Source of the DNA: Gigaspora rosea
Taxonomy: Eukaryota; Glomeromycota; Glomeromycetes; Diversisporales; Gigasporaceae
DNA: 64,000 nucleotides
Assembly (NCBI GenBank): GCA_003550325.1
Contig: QKWP01000683.1
Coordinates: 103,103-167,102 of the forward strand
Direction of reading: 5' to 3'
Part shown: positions 1-10,885 of the stretch, one piece after another
Layout of the letters: each line of letters starts with the position of its first letter
Position numbering within the stretch: position 1 is the first letter of the stretch
Notes under the pieces: generated by a model
Told to the model about the DNA's origin: nothing
Databases searched by the model: none
Seen by the model: only the letters and a program-made list of their open reading frames with translations
Translations under genes and position numbers: made by a program

Positions 1-185
1 GAATTTAATAGTAAATTTCTATAGTGTGCGAATGGGGCTTGCTTACATATAAAAGTAATTTTTTTATTAAGTAACTCTTTTTTATTGCTTAATTGAAAGT
101 TGTAGAGCAAATTCTTGTGATTCTAATGGTAGTAAAATCATCAAAAATCGGTTTGATAGATCATAAGATACGAGTATTTTTCAAT
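1..185. repeat. Diverged partial copy of a foldback element, cut by the window edge
   Basis: The stretch around 60-180 (AAGTTGTAGAGCAAATTC, then TGTGATTCTAATGGTAGTAA) matches the arms of the foldback element at 17430-17960 with clear divergence. Only one arm is visible because the window starts inside it. Confidence 0.5.
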
Positions 186-592
186 TGTTTACTATAGAGT
201 TTTTTCTTATGAATTGAAGCACATAACGTTCCACTTACTATATAAGGTAATAGTCACATGCCCGCTGATTTTTACTATGAAATTTGTTCCCTTTAACTGC
301 GGACTACTAATTAATTTTAATCGATATAAATCGATTATGCATTATAAATCGATATAAATCTACTTAATATATTTCGTGATGTATCGCAATAATTCGAATT
401 ATTTTGAAATATACTAAATTCAATAAACAAAAAACAATTTATCCAAATAAACAAAATCTATATTTTATAATAACTTTATTATTTAAAAAAAAATAAAAAT
501 TTTGATAATCCTATATTAAAGAAATATAAAAAACCAAAAAAAAATGCAGCATTATTTGTATATAAAAAAAAACAAAACAAACCAAAAAACTT
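186..592. other. AT-rich spacer with no gene seen
   Basis: Very AT-rich sequence with short ATCGATATAAATCGAT palindromes near 315-360 and TTCGAA/ATTTTGAAAT motifs near 385-415. I see no coding signal on either strand. Confidence 0.5.
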
Positions 593-763
593 TTACTTAT
601 CAATATCCATATTTTTCTCATAATCATTCGTATTTTTCTCTTTATCTACATCTTTATCTGGATCTTTTTTAGCTTCTTGGACTTCTTCTGGATCTAAATC
701 CACTAATTCAGTAATTTTTAAAATTAAGTTAGTAAAATTACAACCTTTCGAAATATTTTGCAT
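593..763 (-). CDS. Short acidic/lysine-rich open frame, possible last exon
   Basis: This open frame of 56 codons runs from ATG to TAA on the minus strand. It starts MQNISKGCNFTNLILKITEL and continues into a charged tail rich in D, E and K (LDPEEVQEAKKDPDKDVDKE). Such a low-complexity acidic tail is typical of the end of a fungal protein, so it may be a terminal exon rather than a whole gene. It lies downstream of the decayed minus-strand gene ending at 1022, but I could not find a splice that joins the two in frame. I do not recognise the family. Confidence 0.35.
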   Translation of the reverse strand: MQNISKGCNFTNLILKITELVDLDPEEVQEAKKDPDKDVDKEKNTNDYEKNMDIDK

Positions 764-1559
764 AAGTGCTAAATTGCTAAATTTTTAAATTCGTATATTA
801 TTTACTGACTCTTGGTCTTTTATTCATCTAAAATAAATTTATTAATATTAAATTATTTCAAATTAATTTGTATTATATTTAAAGATTATACCTTATCAAA
901 ATAGTTTGAATTATTTTTATGTTTACTTTCTTGTTCCTAATTAATTAGATTATATTAATATAATTAGAAAATATTATTTGAAGATTTTAAAATAATATTT
1001 CAATCAATTAAATAAATTGTTTTATACAGTGTTATCATTTTCTGAATCATTATCATCTGATTTATCTCTATATTTTTTGTTTGCATCGTCTTCAGAACTC
1101 GAAATAGGGAAATGTTCGCCATACTTTAATTTATTCTAATAGTATCGAAATAATTCGAAACAATTCGAATTAATTTATATTAATTTAAATTATATATAAT
1201 AAATTAATAAATACTTACTAAATTTATTGCAATTAATTTTTTAACGATGTGATCCAACATCATTATAATTTTGTTCTTTGGATTGAACATGGCCTGACAG
1301 TAATAATGCTGCCCGAAACTACTTTGAGCTAATGACCAAAACCGAAACTCTCTAAAACTAATCCGAAACTAATCCCGAAATTCCAAACCTATGCTGAAAT
1401 TCTGAAACTATGTCGAAATTCTGAAACTATGTCGAAATTCCGAACTATACTAACTCACTAACAAACTACTTACCCGATGATAATGATGCTGCCCAAACCT
1501 ATATAGAGTCAATAACCGAAACCAAAACTAAGTTTTAATAAACAGAAACTAACGTCGAA

Positions 1560-1935
1560 ACTATTTCCCCAATCCCTTTTCTAATAACCATTTTTCTGAC
1601 AAACCCTTCCTGATACAACAACCTGCTTGACAACTATTTATCTATCACTTCCCATCTTCAACACAACTACTTAGTCCACAATCATTTAATTGAAAATCAC
1701 TTCCCAACAATTCAATCATTCCAATAACCATCCTTTTTGACAATTACAACCCCTCTAATAACCATCCCTTCTCTTCTTCTAACAATCTTCCCTTTTCTAA
1801 CAACTGTTCTTCCAACAACCTCTTCTTCCTTAAACTCACCCCTTCTCTGACATCACTACCTACTTCTGCAATACTACCACTTCTCATTACAAACATGTCC
1901 CTACAACCACCTTTCAAAAACCTTCGCTATTCCAT
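1560..1935. repeat. Degenerate array of short CTAACAACCNTTTTTC-like units
   Basis: Short units of about 15-25 bases, each a run of C/T followed by GACA or AACA and CC (for example TTTCTGACAAACCC, CTAATAACCATCC, TCTAACAACTG), follow each other with heavy divergence. The same style of array occurs at 33523-33770 and 52500-52705. Confidence 0.55.
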
Positions 1936-2142
1936 CATGCCAATTATTTTGCCGCAGTTAAATATATTAATAATAAATAAGTTATTTTTTTTGATTTTTA
2001 AAACTCCCTACGAAGATGCTTAGTGGCGTACTTTAAAAATAAGTTATTAAAAAATAAATCGCTTAAATAAAATAAATAAAATTTATATAAATAAATATTA
2101 ATTTAAAAAAAAGAACTGTTAAATAAAAAATTAAAAATTTAA

Positions 2143-2492
2143 GGGTAGGGTGAACGTAGATCGTTTTTAATAGTGATCACGTTGTGATCATATGAAATCA
2201 GGTGATCGACCAATTACGATTGTAAACAACATAGATCATTTTTGTGTAACTAAAAAAAATTTGAGCTGATTTAGGAAAAGTTTACGACATATAGAAGTAT
2301 AATTTTTTCAAATACTATATTTATTAAAATTTTACTATTATAAAAAGAGTATTTTGTACTACATATTATAAAATTTTTGGCTGAATTAATAACAACCGTA
2401 AAAAGTTTTATTAGTAGCACATTTTTATTTTCTATATAAATCTCATTGTACTACTAAAATCATGTGATAAATGATCTACGTTCACCCTATCC
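2143..2492. mobile_element. piggyBac-like MITE with TTAA target site
   Basis: The inverted ends GGGTAGGGTGAACGTAGATC and GATCTACGTTCACCCTATCC are flanked on both sides by TTAA (2139-2142 and 2493-2496). The 350-bp length, lack of coding sequence and TTAA duplication fit a piggyBac-type non-autonomous element. It is nested in the larger hAT-like element. Confidence 0.75.
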
Positions 2493-2507
2493 TTAAATAA
2501 AGAAAGA

Positions 2508-2602
2508 TTTTGCCAACCAATCAAATTTTTAAATCACATGTTTGTAACTCAAATTTACAAACTTATATTATGCGATCTTAAAAACTTGGTTGGCTGGCAA
2601 AA
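2508..2602. repeat. Small foldback (about 95 bp)
   Basis: The left arm TTTTGCCAACCAATCAAATT pairs with a right arm whose reverse complement reads TTTTGCCAGCCAACCAAGTT. The centre is itself palindromic (TTTGTAACTC...TTACAAA). It may be a very short MITE. Confidence 0.5.
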
Positions 2603-2609
2603 TTTTTGT

Positions 2610-2910
2610 GCAGTATTTTTTTTATTTTTGTTTTCTTATTTTTTATTTTTTAATTTTTTTTGTATTATTATGAATTTTTTTTTGATTTTTTACATTTTAA
2701 ACGTTTTTTTTATTATTATAAATTTTTTGTTTTTTTTTATATATTTATTATTTTTATTATTTATTTATTTATTTATTTTTTTTATTATTTGTTGTTATGA
2801 ATATTTGAATGTGATTTTTTTATTCGCGTTTATTTGTTTATTTATTTATTTATTTTTTTTAATTTTTTACTTTATTATTATTATTATTACTTTCGCTTTT
2901 TTTTATTAAT
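2610..2910. repeat. T-rich strand-biased low-complexity tract
   Basis: About 300 bases are almost only T and A, with T strongly favoured on the + strand (runs of TTTATTTATTTA and TTATTATTATTA). The open frame across it encodes only F, L, I and Y and is not a gene. Confidence 0.7.
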
Positions 2911-5044
2911 TGATAAATGAATAGTAGTTCCAAAATGACAAAAAACATTCCACGATTCACGAATAACACATACTAATTGAGAATCAACATAAATTAAGAA
3001 AGATGCAGAACATTATAATAATAAGGGGTTTCAGAATTAAAATTCGTAAATCTTATTTTGATAAACAAAAAAACATATTTAATTATCAAATAAGAGATGT
3101 ACAAATTTTATTTATTCTTTAATTAAAGTTTGAATAATATATTTATATGGTCATTATTATAAATTATTTTATTGTTAATCGACACTGCTTCTAATATCGT
3201 TTTATTATTATTAAATAGTTTGTTGATCTGCATAATAAAAAATTTTTTCTTATTTCGTCAAATGGGAGTCTCTAAACATTCATATTTTATTTTTCAATTT
3301 CAAAATTTTGATACACAAATAAGGCTTTTTTTAAACTCTTATTTTTTCCAGAATTCGTCTAGATCTCTTTGTCTGGCCACTAATAACACCTGATGAATAT
3401 GTAAATTAGAATAGAATATACGAAGTACAAACTTCATGCATAAATCATTTTTTTATATTAACAATATAGAGTTACTTTATTTTGATTGATGCAGATACAG
3501 TATAACTTAATCCTTTTATTTGAATAGGATTTAAAACCGGTTATTAGATTTTGTTAAAGATTACAACCTTTCGGATAAAGAGTTATCCAGGTATGAGCAT
3601 AACTCCAATAAGATAATCACAAGTATGGTATTATAATGATCAGCAATTTATATGTATTCAATAAACAGAAAATACTAAGTTAAATTTTCTGATTGATCAA
3701 TAGCATGACGAACGGATATTTGTGCTTTAATATAATAGAATTTTATTAAAATTTTTTTTTAATTTATTTAGCAGTCCAGTTTCGGAGGTTTAGTACAGTT
3801 TTGGCATATTGTTATAGTTTCGGGTTTTAGGCAATTTTCAGCCAAGAAGATCATGCCCGAAACTGGTAATACCAGTTTCGGTTTCGGTCAATTTGAAACT
3901 ATATAGTTTCGGGCAGCATCATTATCTGACAGACAGCTATAGTATATGCTATTTTTTAGGTAAAGCTTTGCCATCTGACCAGATTTTATTCAAAATTCGA
4001 TTTATATATGTATCGTCCGAATCTTTTTTCAACTCTTCAAATAACTTCTAATAACACTCATTTGTTTTTGTCAATTTCTTCTACATTAAAACTTCATCAG
4101 GTTTTGCTTTATTATTTTGTGTTCAATAAGGTTCCCATATACAGAAAATAAAGTTTTTTTGATCGTCAAAGTACCCCGCAAAGATCTAATTTTTTGCAAA
4201 AGCTAAAAAAACAAAAGTTTAGTAGAATTCAATTATTTAAATCAAAATAAATAGGTTTGCAATATTTTAAAATAATTTGAATAAATTCGAATTATTTTAA
4301 AATATTTTGAACTTATTTGAAAAAGTAAACTAAATAAAAATGGTTTACTAGTCTGTGAATATTATTAACATAATAGACATTTCAATCTTTCAATATAAAT
4401 TTTTCAAAATATTCTGCATAATTCTCTCAAACAGATTTTTCCGGCTCTGACTTTATCTGAGAGTTTTTGCAATAAATCACTTTTTCGATTAAAGCTTTTG
4501 CTGCTCCTTTAATCGTATCCTATTAATAATGTTATTAAAAGTTATTTAAAAATTGATAGACAAATCTTGAAACATTTTTAAAATTATAAAAAAAGATAAA
4601 ACTTTAAATTTTGTTAGTAGTGTAGTATATAGAAAAAGCAAAAAAATTTTAATATAAAACGAATAAAAAGTTGACTTAAAATGATTTTATTTGAATTAAT
4701 TCTATATTGCTAACAGAAGCGAAATGAAATGTCAATTGTCAAAACAAAACAACGTTGATTGTCGATCTAATTATATCCTATTTATAGTAAAATTTTTTGG
4801 CTGATTTCACGTGATTTTATATTATTATATATACGCTTAATCTAAATACAAATAATTTTTAAGTAAATACAGTTGCATTGTTTCGAAATATAATTCCATA
4901 AACGATTAATATATTTATAACACTTTTACTCAAACAGAATAAACTTATATAAAATTGTAATATAATGTTAACGTAACGAATATTTATTTACACAACTTAA
5001 ATTTCATCAAATAGACATAAAAATTATAAGAAGCTATTATAATT

Positions 5045-5261
5045 GGTATAAATTGATTTAATTCGAAATATTGTGTATTAATTTAAAGGCTGAAAATAAA
5101 ATTGATAGGAACTTTAAATATTAGCATAACAAATATAACAAATTAAATTCATTGAAATGAAAAAAATGGTATAAATCGAAATAATTCACAATAAATTGCA
5201 TTAATTTAAAGTTTGAAAATAAAATTGATAGGAACTATTAAATATTAACGTAACAAATATA
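5045..5261. repeat. Tandem duplication of a unit of roughly 110 bp
   Basis: A unit containing TTTGAAAATAAAATTGATAG (near 5210-5230) recurs from an earlier copy near 5090-5110 with the same downstream text (GGAACT...AAATATTA..ATAACAAATAT). The second copy is interrupted by the MITE at 5262. Confidence 0.55.
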
Positions 5262-5457
5262 CAGTCAGACCCCTAAATGCATATTCTCTAAGTGCATGGT
5301 ATATGAAAACCTCCCTAGCATGCACATATCTGCTTGGTCCCAACTTATATAACAATTATAAAATTTTACCTCTCTAAGTGCACATCTCCTCTAAGTGCAC
5401 ATTTTGCATTTTTTTCACTATGGTCCTGAGGAGTATGCACTTATGGAGGTCTGACTG
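5262..5457. mobile_element. Tc1/mariner (pogo-like) MITE, TA target site
   Basis: The termini CAGTCAGACC and GGTCTGACTG are exact inverted repeats flanked by TA on both sides (5260-5261 and 5458-5459). Internally CTCTAAGTGCAC is repeated three times with small changes. The 196-bp length without coding capacity fits a pogo-type MITE. Confidence 0.8.
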
Positions 5458-5611
5458 TAATTCACAAAGAAAAAAATTAAATTTAGTCTTTAAATATAAA
5501 TAAGATGAAATATCTTCTTTGCTCTTCATTTTAAATTTTTTGCTTCAAATTAATTTATATTTTAAATCTTTTCAAACCTTTTTAAATTTATAAAAACTTA
5601 TCTTATTAAAA

Positions 5612-8600
5612 ATGTTTGACAACAAATGCTCATTCTGCCCACGTACTTTTGCTAATCTCAATGGTTTATCTAAGCATATGACTATATATGTAAAAAATGC
5701 CGAAGCTACTAGTTAAATCATTGCAAATAATTCTGTACACATCTGCAACTATTCGAAACCTATTAAATTAGTTAAACCAAAACAAAAAGATCATGTTGAT
5801 ATTAACGAATATTATTCGAATAGTGATATTAACGAATATTATTTGAATAGTGATATTAACGAATATTATTCAAATAGTGATATTAACAAATATTATTCAA
5901 ATAGTGATATTAACAAATATTAATTGAATAGTGAATTTTCCGCTAAAACTATGTCGTTTAAAAACATAAAGTTTTGAAAAGTTTTGAAATATACTAAATC
6001 AATTGAAATCAATTCTAATATTGATTTAAATAGCACTTATGCTAGTCCTTTGGGTGTATCTAATACAGATAACATTTCTGCCGAATTTGCATATATGTCA
6101 ATTGAATTAGATGAATCTAATAATGTATCGAACTCTTTCGATCTTAATCCAACTTCTGATTTGCTTAACGAATATGAAACTACTTTGTATGAAAATCAGG
6201 AATTTTCTAATGACTTTTTGAATAATTCTGCTTATACTGATGATACTCAGGGCTCTTCATTAGATGAAGAAATTTTTCAAAAACATGATGAGTTTTTTAA
6301 TGTAGCTTATGCTAATTTGATGGTTTTGGTTACTAAATATAAGCTAAGTAATATAGCTGGAAATGCTATTATTTCATTTTTTAATAAGCATTCAAAGTAT
6401 TCTAAATCACCATTACTAAAAAACATTAAACAAGACAAGGAATTTATGAATAATATTAAATCTAACTTGTCATATAAGAAAATCAAAGTATTAGAACTTG
6501 ATAATACTGAGTATTTCTTATACCATATGGATTTAATCAGCTGTATTGAAAGTAAATTAGAAAATCCTGATATAGCTTAACATTTGGAATTTGAGTATAA
6601 AGAATTATATAAAACTACTGAGGTATATATAACTTTTAACATTATTTGTAAATAAAATATTTATTTTGTTTTATGTTAATTTATTTTTATTTTTTTAAAG
6701 AATGGCAAAGAGATTAATCATAAAGAGCAAAATAATGAAATATGGTAGAAAACTACACTAAATACTTTGCCTGTAGGGCCAAAACTTTTATCAATTATTT
6801 TATATTCGGATGCAACAAATTGTGACACATTGGGTAAAATTCAGCTTCATCCAATATATATGTCACTAGGAAATATACCTACATGGCGAAGAAATAAGCA
6901 GGATGCTAAGCAGTTATTGGATTATTTGCCAATAATCAAAACATCTGCTAAAAATAAACCAATAGTTAGACAAACATTTCATAAATGTTTAGAAATTTTA
7001 TTAGAACCAATTCGAAAGTATTAGAACTTGGGTATAAATATGTTAATTAATAACAAAGTTGTCTGGTTATATCTGAAAGTTTCAACTATAATTGCAAATT
7101 GGCCAGAAGCTGCTACCTTTTGTCTGATTTATAAATCAACAAATTCAAATTATCCTTGTCATTTTTGCTTAGTAAATAGAAAAAATTTAGGAAGTACAGA
7201 AAGTTCTAAACATGATTTGGTTCTAAGAAATCATGAAAATATGAAAAACTATTTAGATAATAGTGATAAAAATTCAGTATGTATAGAATCCATACCAAAT
7301 TACTTTTGGAACTTTAAGTAAGTTTATATTTTTTTATTTATTTTCTTTTATTTTAATAACAAATAATTTAAAAATATTCAGAGAAAAATATTTAAAGAAT
7401 TATTCGAATTATATATTTTAAAGAATTATTCGAATTATATATTTTAAATAATTCTAAATTTAATATTGTGAATTAGTTGCAATAATGTAAAATAGTTCGA
7501 ATCAATTAAAATTTATTCACTTTTGCGATAAATAATTAATGTAATATAAATCGCAACGTTGCGAATTATTTTAAATTATACTACGTTATTTAGAATATCT
7601 TACGACAATATATAATTCTTTATTAACTTTTTATTTTATTAATTTTAGTGACATCAATATTTATGAAGCTACTGTAATTGATAGAATGCATCAGTGTCTG
7701 AAATTCAATTTTTAAATTAGTTGTGGGCTGCAACTAAATAAAAAAAATAGTTGCAGATTATAAGAATTTATAAAAATTTAGTTGTGCAAATAAGCATTTA
7801 ATCAAAATTTATAAGTAAAATTTGCAAATTTATGTGCGGAATTTGCATATGCACTTCAGATTTTGGTTGCGGAAATTTAAAATTTGTTGTGGTCTGCAGA
7901 TTCTGCAACCCAATTTCAGACACTGGAATGCACCATTTAGATTTGGGATTATTTAAACACCAAATTAATTTTACATTAGATTTATTAAAAGAACAATATA
8001 GTGTTTCAATTCTAGATAAAATTGATAATAGGTTAGCTAATATTCCAAGGTTTCCAGGTCTTAAGATTTTTAAAAATAGAATTTTATCACTTGCCAGAAT
8101 TACTGCAGGTGAATACCATAATATTATGAAGGTTATGATATTTGTTTTGAATAATCTGAATATTGGCAAAACTATTTAAAAAAAGTTATTGAAGCTTTAT
8201 GAAGTTTGGAATAATATGTATATTTTAAGTCGCTATGAGAAATTCACTGAATCTGACTTAAATGATTTTGCAGTATGTAAATACAGTATGTTCGCAATCT
8301 TGTGAATTAAACCAAAATATTTGAAAATTTTTATTTAACTAATTTTATCAACAAATATTAATATAGGCTTATTTTATTTAAAATCTAATAATAGATTGGG
8401 CTGAAAAATTTATTGCTCTTTTTAATACATATTCTAATTCTGAATTAAAGTTTTCAAAATTATATTCATGGGTCTATCATACTACTGATTTAATTAAAAA
8501 ATATGGTTCTTTAAATGGTTTTTCTACTGAAACCTATGAAAGTCTTCATAAAGATTTTGTTAAAAAACCATATTATTTAACTAATAAGCAAAATATAGAG

Positions 8601-9361
8601 GATCAAATATTGAAAATGGTAATAATTGTTAAATTTTTTAATAATGTTTATAATATTTTTATAAAAGTTAACTAAATTTAATTATATTAAATAGGTTCAA
8701 AGACAGGCTGTTGCATCAAAATTATTATCAAGAAAACCAAAAAATTTCAAAACTATAACTCCTTTTAAATTTACTAATTTAATTTGGACAGTTGGTTTTA
8801 ATAATGCTCAGCAATTTATTGACCTCAAATTAAAAAATTATAGACCAAATTCTAAAATACATTTTGGGCTTGAATATTTATTATATTATTTAACTAAATA
8901 TTTTAGTTTAACAAACCAAAAAAATATAGATAATTATATAATTAAATTATATAGCTCAGTAACTTTAGAAAATGGGTCTATAATTCGAGCAACAGAAGAT
9001 TTTTATAGCAAAGCCTGGTATAGCAATGTAAAAGTTGCTATGAATTCTGAAGAACTATTAGAATATTTGTCAGATGATGGAATTTGTTATAGACAGGTAT
9101 TTGTTGTATTTTTATTTTTTTTTAAATTTTATAAAATATTAAATATTTAATATTTAATTATAGATATATTTATTACTCAATGTCAAAACTACTGAAAAAA
9201 GTGTGCTTAATCTTGCATTAATCTAGTAGTATGATTTTAAATCTACAAATGATCCATATTATTATGGATATCCTAGACTTAAAAAAACAATTATATAACA
9301 TCGTAGATATTGAAGCAATTAAAAATCATGTTCATATAATTCCACACTTTGATAATCTAAT
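5612..9361 (+). pseudogene. Plavaka-type (CMC/CACTA-like) DNA transposase, decayed
   Basis: The coding pieces lie in order on +. The start at 5612 encodes a C2H2 zinc finger (CSFCPRTFANLNGLSKHM). A linker with a tandem repeat and an acidic stretch follows. The core at 6760-7320 reads SDATNCDTLGKIQLHP, SLGNIPTWRRN and LLDYLPI, which I recognise from Plavaka transposases. Pieces near 7930-8280, 8400-8620 (GSLNGFSTETYESLHKDF), 8700-9090 and 9240-9361 (NHVHIIPHFDN) are later exons. Introns near 6622-6700, 8278-8390 and 9097-9163 have GT...AG edges. Stops occur within otherwise open exons (for example after 5711 and at 7022), so the copy is dead. Terminal inverted repeats were not located. The long AT-rich stretch 7322-7640 is an intron-like spacer rich in ATTCGAATTAT. 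Confidence 0.8.
5798..5932 (+). repeat. 27-bp coding minisatellite, five units
   Basis: Five tandem 27-bp units (GATATTAACGAATATTATTC plus GAATAGT) encode repeats of Asp-Ile-Asn-Glu-Tyr-Tyr-Ser-Asn-Ser inside the N-terminal linker of the Plavaka relic. The units differ by a few transitions. Confidence 0.85.
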
Positions 9362-9369
9362 GATTATTT

Positions 9370-9965
9370 AGTTAATAAGTATACCTTCTAATAAAATTAA
9401 ATTAGTATAGAACCCATTAAAAATAGTTTGAAATGTTTCATATTAATTAAATACATATAAAATTCTATAGAGTAAAAACCTGTAAATTTAAAGTTTGATA
9501 TATTAAATTATTTAAAAGACGATATTAAGTATAAAAATTTAAGTGCGAAAAATAAACATTATGCAAAATATTTCACACATTTTCGAATAAACTTACAATA
9601 ATTCAAAACACATATTTTATAAACATTTCAATTATTTTAGAATAATTCGAAAATATAACAAAAAAACTTAATAAAAGTAAATATTTTCATGCGATAAAAT
9701 ATTAGAATAAAATCACTATGATATTCATAGTACTAAACTAATTCGAACTAATTCGAATTGATTAAACTTTGACAAAATTAAATTATTAATTATATTAAAA
9801 CAAACGAAAAAATATATATTAAATAAAAATTAAAATAATAATATTATAAATATAAAATTAACTATAACATAAAAAAGAATAAAAAATAAAAAATATATAA
9901 AAAAATGTATAAAATAAAAAATAAGATATATATATAAAATAAAATAAAAAAATATAAAAATGTAA
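9370..9965. other. AT-rich spacer with no gene seen
   Basis: The sequence is about 85-90% A+T with repeated AATTCGAA motifs near 9590-9760 and A-rich tracts near 9790-9960. No open frame or inverted terminal repeat was recognised. Confidence 0.5.
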
Positions 9966-9967
9966 TA

Positions 9968-10410
9968 CAGTACCAGACAGCAAAAACCATCCAATTTTTT
10001 CTTTAGCCGCCAAATTTGTGAGTTTTATAACAATTCTGATTGGCTAATTTTTGTGTAACAAAATTTTAATTGGTTAAAAATATAAAATTGATTTTTTTAT
10101 ATAATAAGCACCAAATTTTGGATTTTTAATAATAAAAATTAACCAATCAAATCATGAGCATGTGATTAGCATCATTCTGATTGGTCAATTGTCCTGCGCC
10201 AAATTTCTGCTTTACTATTAAAGTTGCTGAACTTTAAACCCTTATAACTTCTTTAAAAAGCAAGATATCAAAAATTTGTCTTACAGATTTGTAGTTTAGG
10301 TTACAAATAAAAAATTTGTAAGAGGGATTTTTAAAATAATTACTTGTTGTGAAGTTATTAGACTTTAAACAATGCTGAAAAAAATGGATGGTTTTCGCTG
10401 TCCGGTACTG
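9968..10410. mobile_element. Tc1/mariner-like MITE with 26-bp inverted ends
   Basis: The left end CAGTACCAGACAGCAAAAAC and right end (reverse complement CAGTACCGGACAGCGAAAAC) continue into ACCATCCA on both sides. TA flanks both ends (9966-9967 and 10411-10412). It is 443 bp long and non-coding, with internal CCAATCA/TGATTGG palindromic motifs. Confidence 0.8.
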
Positions 10411-10441
10411 TAGAAATAAAAAAAACAATACATATATATGA

Positions 10442-10686
10442 GAGTGAGTCAGTAAAAAAGGGACAAATCATTTTTAGTAAAATTTTTTTAATTTTTAAAT
10501 CAAAATATCTTGACAACTTTTTAATCAAATTTGCTAAAATTTTTTTTATTTTAATCTTGAAATTATATAGAATTAAAATAAAAAAAATTTATTAAATTTA
10601 TTAAAATAGTTATTAAGATATTTAAGCTTAAAGTCAAGAAAACTTTTATTTAGAAAAAATTTGGCACTTTTCTACTAACTCACCCC
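10442..10686. mobile_element. MITE with GAGTGAGTCAGT ends
   Basis: The left end GAGTGAGTCAGTAAAAAAGG is the imperfect inverse of the right end (reverse complement GGGTGAGTTAGTAGAAAAGT). It is about 245 bp long, with an internal AAATTTTTTTTA palindrome. CATATATA against CATATGTA may be an 8-bp target duplication. Confidence 0.55.
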
Positions 10687-10885
10687 CATATGTAATAAAA
10701 TAAAAAAATATAAAACATATATAAAAAAACAAATGAAGAAAGAAATTTTATTCATGATGACTAGCATTTTCAGAATGAGGTTGTGTTGGCAGAAGGCTTG
10801 AAGATGAGGAAGGTACAGGCAGATTATTCTGGCTTGGTGTAGGATGCGGATTATCCTGGCTTGGTGCGAGATGTTGTGAATCGTC

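Larger units (their letters stand above)
1301..3924. mobile_element. hAT-like non-autonomous DNA transposon, 2.6 kb, inserted in an exon
   Basis: The ends are inverted: TAATAATGCTGCCCGAAACT on the left, and the reverse complement of the right end reads TAATGATGCTGCCCGAAACT. They are flanked by CCTGACAG (1293-1300) and TCTGACAG (3925-3932), an 8-bp target duplication with one mismatch, the size made by hAT transposases. A second end-like stretch (ATGATGCTGCCCAAACC) lies near 1481. No transposase is visible. Inside are a C-rich degenerate array, a TTAA-flanked MITE, a small foldback and a T-rich tract. Confidence 0.75.
1022..4519 (-). pseudogene. Decayed spliced gene, family A copy 1, split by a hAT-like insertion
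   Basis: Minus-strand coding pieces lie at about 4519-4390 (DTIKGAAKALIEKVIY), 4196-3933 (FAGYFDDQKNF; later KLFEELKKDSDDTYINRILN), 1292-1215 (AMFNPKNKIIMMLDHIVKKL, then donor GTAAGT) and 1138-1022 (NKLKYGEHFPISSSEDDAN, ending NDNTV and TAA). The second and third pieces were one exon: a 2.6-kb element with an 8-bp target duplication sits between them. The middle block aligns with the gene at 10886-12376 (CY.KLF..., ..W....). Several in-frame TGA/TAG stops are present, some where the sister copy suggests tryptophan. The function is unknown. The acidic C-terminus resembles nuclear or DNA-binding accessory proteins, but that is only an impression. Confidence 0.6.

Noticed and set aside
2538-2909. 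Hydrophobic protein on plus
   Set aside because: It is a pure translation of a T-rich tract (F, L, I and Y only).
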